Source of the DNA: Methylobacterium sp.
GTDB taxonomy: Bacteria; Pseudomonadota; Alphaproteobacteria; Rhizobiales; Beijerinckiaceae
Reading direction: 5' to 3'
NCBI GenBank assembly: GCA_021154065.1
Contig: JAJKJG010000042.1
Span: 1-6,972 of the forward strand
DNA length: 6,972 nucleotides
Position numbers and translations under genes: made by a program. Under the pieces are notes generated by a model. It worked only from the letters and a program-made list of their open reading frames with translations. It was not told the DNA's origin and searched no databases. Positions within the stretch are counted from its first letter, which is position 1, and every line of letters starts with the position of its first letter. Positions 6,375 to 6,972 of this stretch are shown piece after piece.

Positions 6375-6591
6375 TCGCGCCCATCGCCCGATGGCTAAGC
6401 TGACTTCGGACTAAGACGTTGCCGTGTTGGCAGCCGTGCGAAGCTGTTGTCGCGCCTGACGGTGCGTGCGGGCTACCTATGCCGCTGTTCGGTTGTTCCA
6501 GATCGAGCTAGCTAGGTCGAGACGATCGCCACGATCCAAAACGGCAACGATGATCTACGCGGAGGGCAGCACCGAATCGGTCCGCAAGTCC
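6375..6591. other. Intergenic stretch without a recognisable gene
   Basis: About 217 nt between the haloperoxidase fragment and the oxidoreductase. All six frames are short or broken by stops, and none matches a family I know. By eye it is less G+C-rich and less codon-structured than its surroundings, with an AGCTAGCT palindrome near 6508. It replaces the place where the haloperoxidase N-terminus should be, so it may be foreign or scrambled DNA. No clear terminal repeats of an insertion sequence were seen. Confidence 0.5.
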
Positions 6592-6972
6592 TCACGGACT
6601 AACGCGGATGACCGTCTTCCCCGCGCGTCGCTCGGTCGCGTTGAAAGTGGCGACGGCATCGTCGAGGGCCGAGACGTTGCCGATGTTCGTGCGCAGCCGT
6701 CCGTCCCGCACCCGCTGGACGATCTCACTCAGTTGGGCGCGATCGGACTCGACAACGAAGTCGACCGTCAGGCCGTCGGCGGGCCGCGCCTCGGTCGGCC
6801 CGACGATGGAAACGAGTGTTCCTCCGGCTCGAATCAGGCCTGCGGACCGCTTCTGGATGTCACCGCCGATGACATCGAACACCAGATCGACGCCGCCGAC
6901 GTCTTCCAGCGCGTCGTTGTCGAGGTCGACGAACTCCTGCGCGCCGAAGTCGAGCGCCTTCTGACGGTCGGC
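6592..6972 (-). CDS. Zinc-binding/quinone oxidoreductase-type dehydrogenase, C-terminal part
   Basis: The last 126 residues of a medium-chain dehydrogenase/reductase; the 5' part with the catalytic domain lies beyond the right edge. Seen: KALDFGAQEFVDLDND, then VDLVFDVIGGDIQKRS, RAGGTLVSIVGP, VDFVVESDRAQLSEIV, and the closing AGKTVIRVSP before a TGA at 6594-6592. This order matches the C-terminal cofactor-binding and dimer region of the NADP-dependent quinone oxidoreductase-like branch (ADH_zinc_N_2 type). In this branch the proteins usually reduce quinones, enones or similar carbonyls with NADPH and often lack catalytic zinc, but the N-terminal residues that would decide this are not visible. 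It is on the same strand as the haloperoxidase fragment, separated by about 217 nt. Family call is firm, substrate unknown. Confidence 0.9.
   Translation of the reverse strand, partial: ADRQKALDFGAQEFVDLDNDALEDVGGVDLVFDVIGGDIQKRSAGLIRAGGTLVSIVGPTEARPADGLTVDFVVESDRAQLSEIVQRVRDGRLRTNIGNVSALDDAVATFNATERRAGKTVIRVSP

Noticed and set aside
5171..6398. Long open frames on both strands (minus 5171-6169, plus 5481-6398 and 5560-6321)
   Set aside because: They pass through the inverted repeat and opposite gene fragments, with low-complexity arginine/serine/alanine-rich products. Absence of stops is explained by high G+C.
6396..6416. A short plus-strand frame beginning ATGGCTAAGCTGACTTCG
   Set aside because: It encodes only seven residues before a stop and has no family context.

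Overview
The window is G+C-rich throughout. Its codon choice strongly favours G or C at third positions, and the argininosuccinate synthase sequence together with several small-gene families suggest an alphaproteobacterium, most likely of the order Hyphomicrobiales. The order is inferred from protein character and was not tested by a search.

Layout, left to right. (1) On the minus strand, argG (argininosuccinate synthase) is nearly complete and runs off the left edge. A short divergent intergenic region separates it from (2) a plus-strand DsbA-fold gene of the 2-hydroxychromene-2-carboxylate isomerase family. (3) Next on the plus strand comes a large gene for a predicted secreted PQQ-type glucose/sorbosone dehydrogenase fused to a C-terminal RTX calcium-binding region. 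As given, its frame is broken near 3077-3081. Restoring two bases rejoins the frames into one protein of about 795 residues. The RTX part holds four long tandem units of 70, 70, 60 and about 60 residues. (4) Two small toxin-antitoxin modules follow: an intact hicBA-like pair (DUF1902 antitoxin, then HicA toxin) and a DUF433 antitoxin followed by only the start of its DUF5615 PIN-like toxin.

(5) From about 5660 to 6590 the DNA is decayed or repetitive. It holds the broken toxin, a large imperfect inverted repeat (arms of about 75 nt), a minus-strand C-terminal fragment of a vanadium haloperoxidase/PAP2-type protein, and about 200 bp with no recognisable gene. An 18-bp direct repeat occurs once just after hicA and once exactly where the toxin loses its family resemblance. 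(6) At the right edge, on the minus strand, is the C-terminal part of a zinc-type medium-chain dehydrogenase/quinone oxidoreductase.

The genes do not form one pathway. The window reads as a conserved biosynthetic gene next to an accessory zone with a secreted oxidoreductase, toxin-antitoxin genes, palindromic repeats and gene remnants. I found no CRISPR array, tRNA, rRNA or intact transposase. The clearest points for follow-up are the frameshifted dehydrogenase-RTX fusion, the orphaned DUF433 antitoxin with its disrupted toxin, and the inverted-repeat element. I do not see a coherent new multi-gene system.
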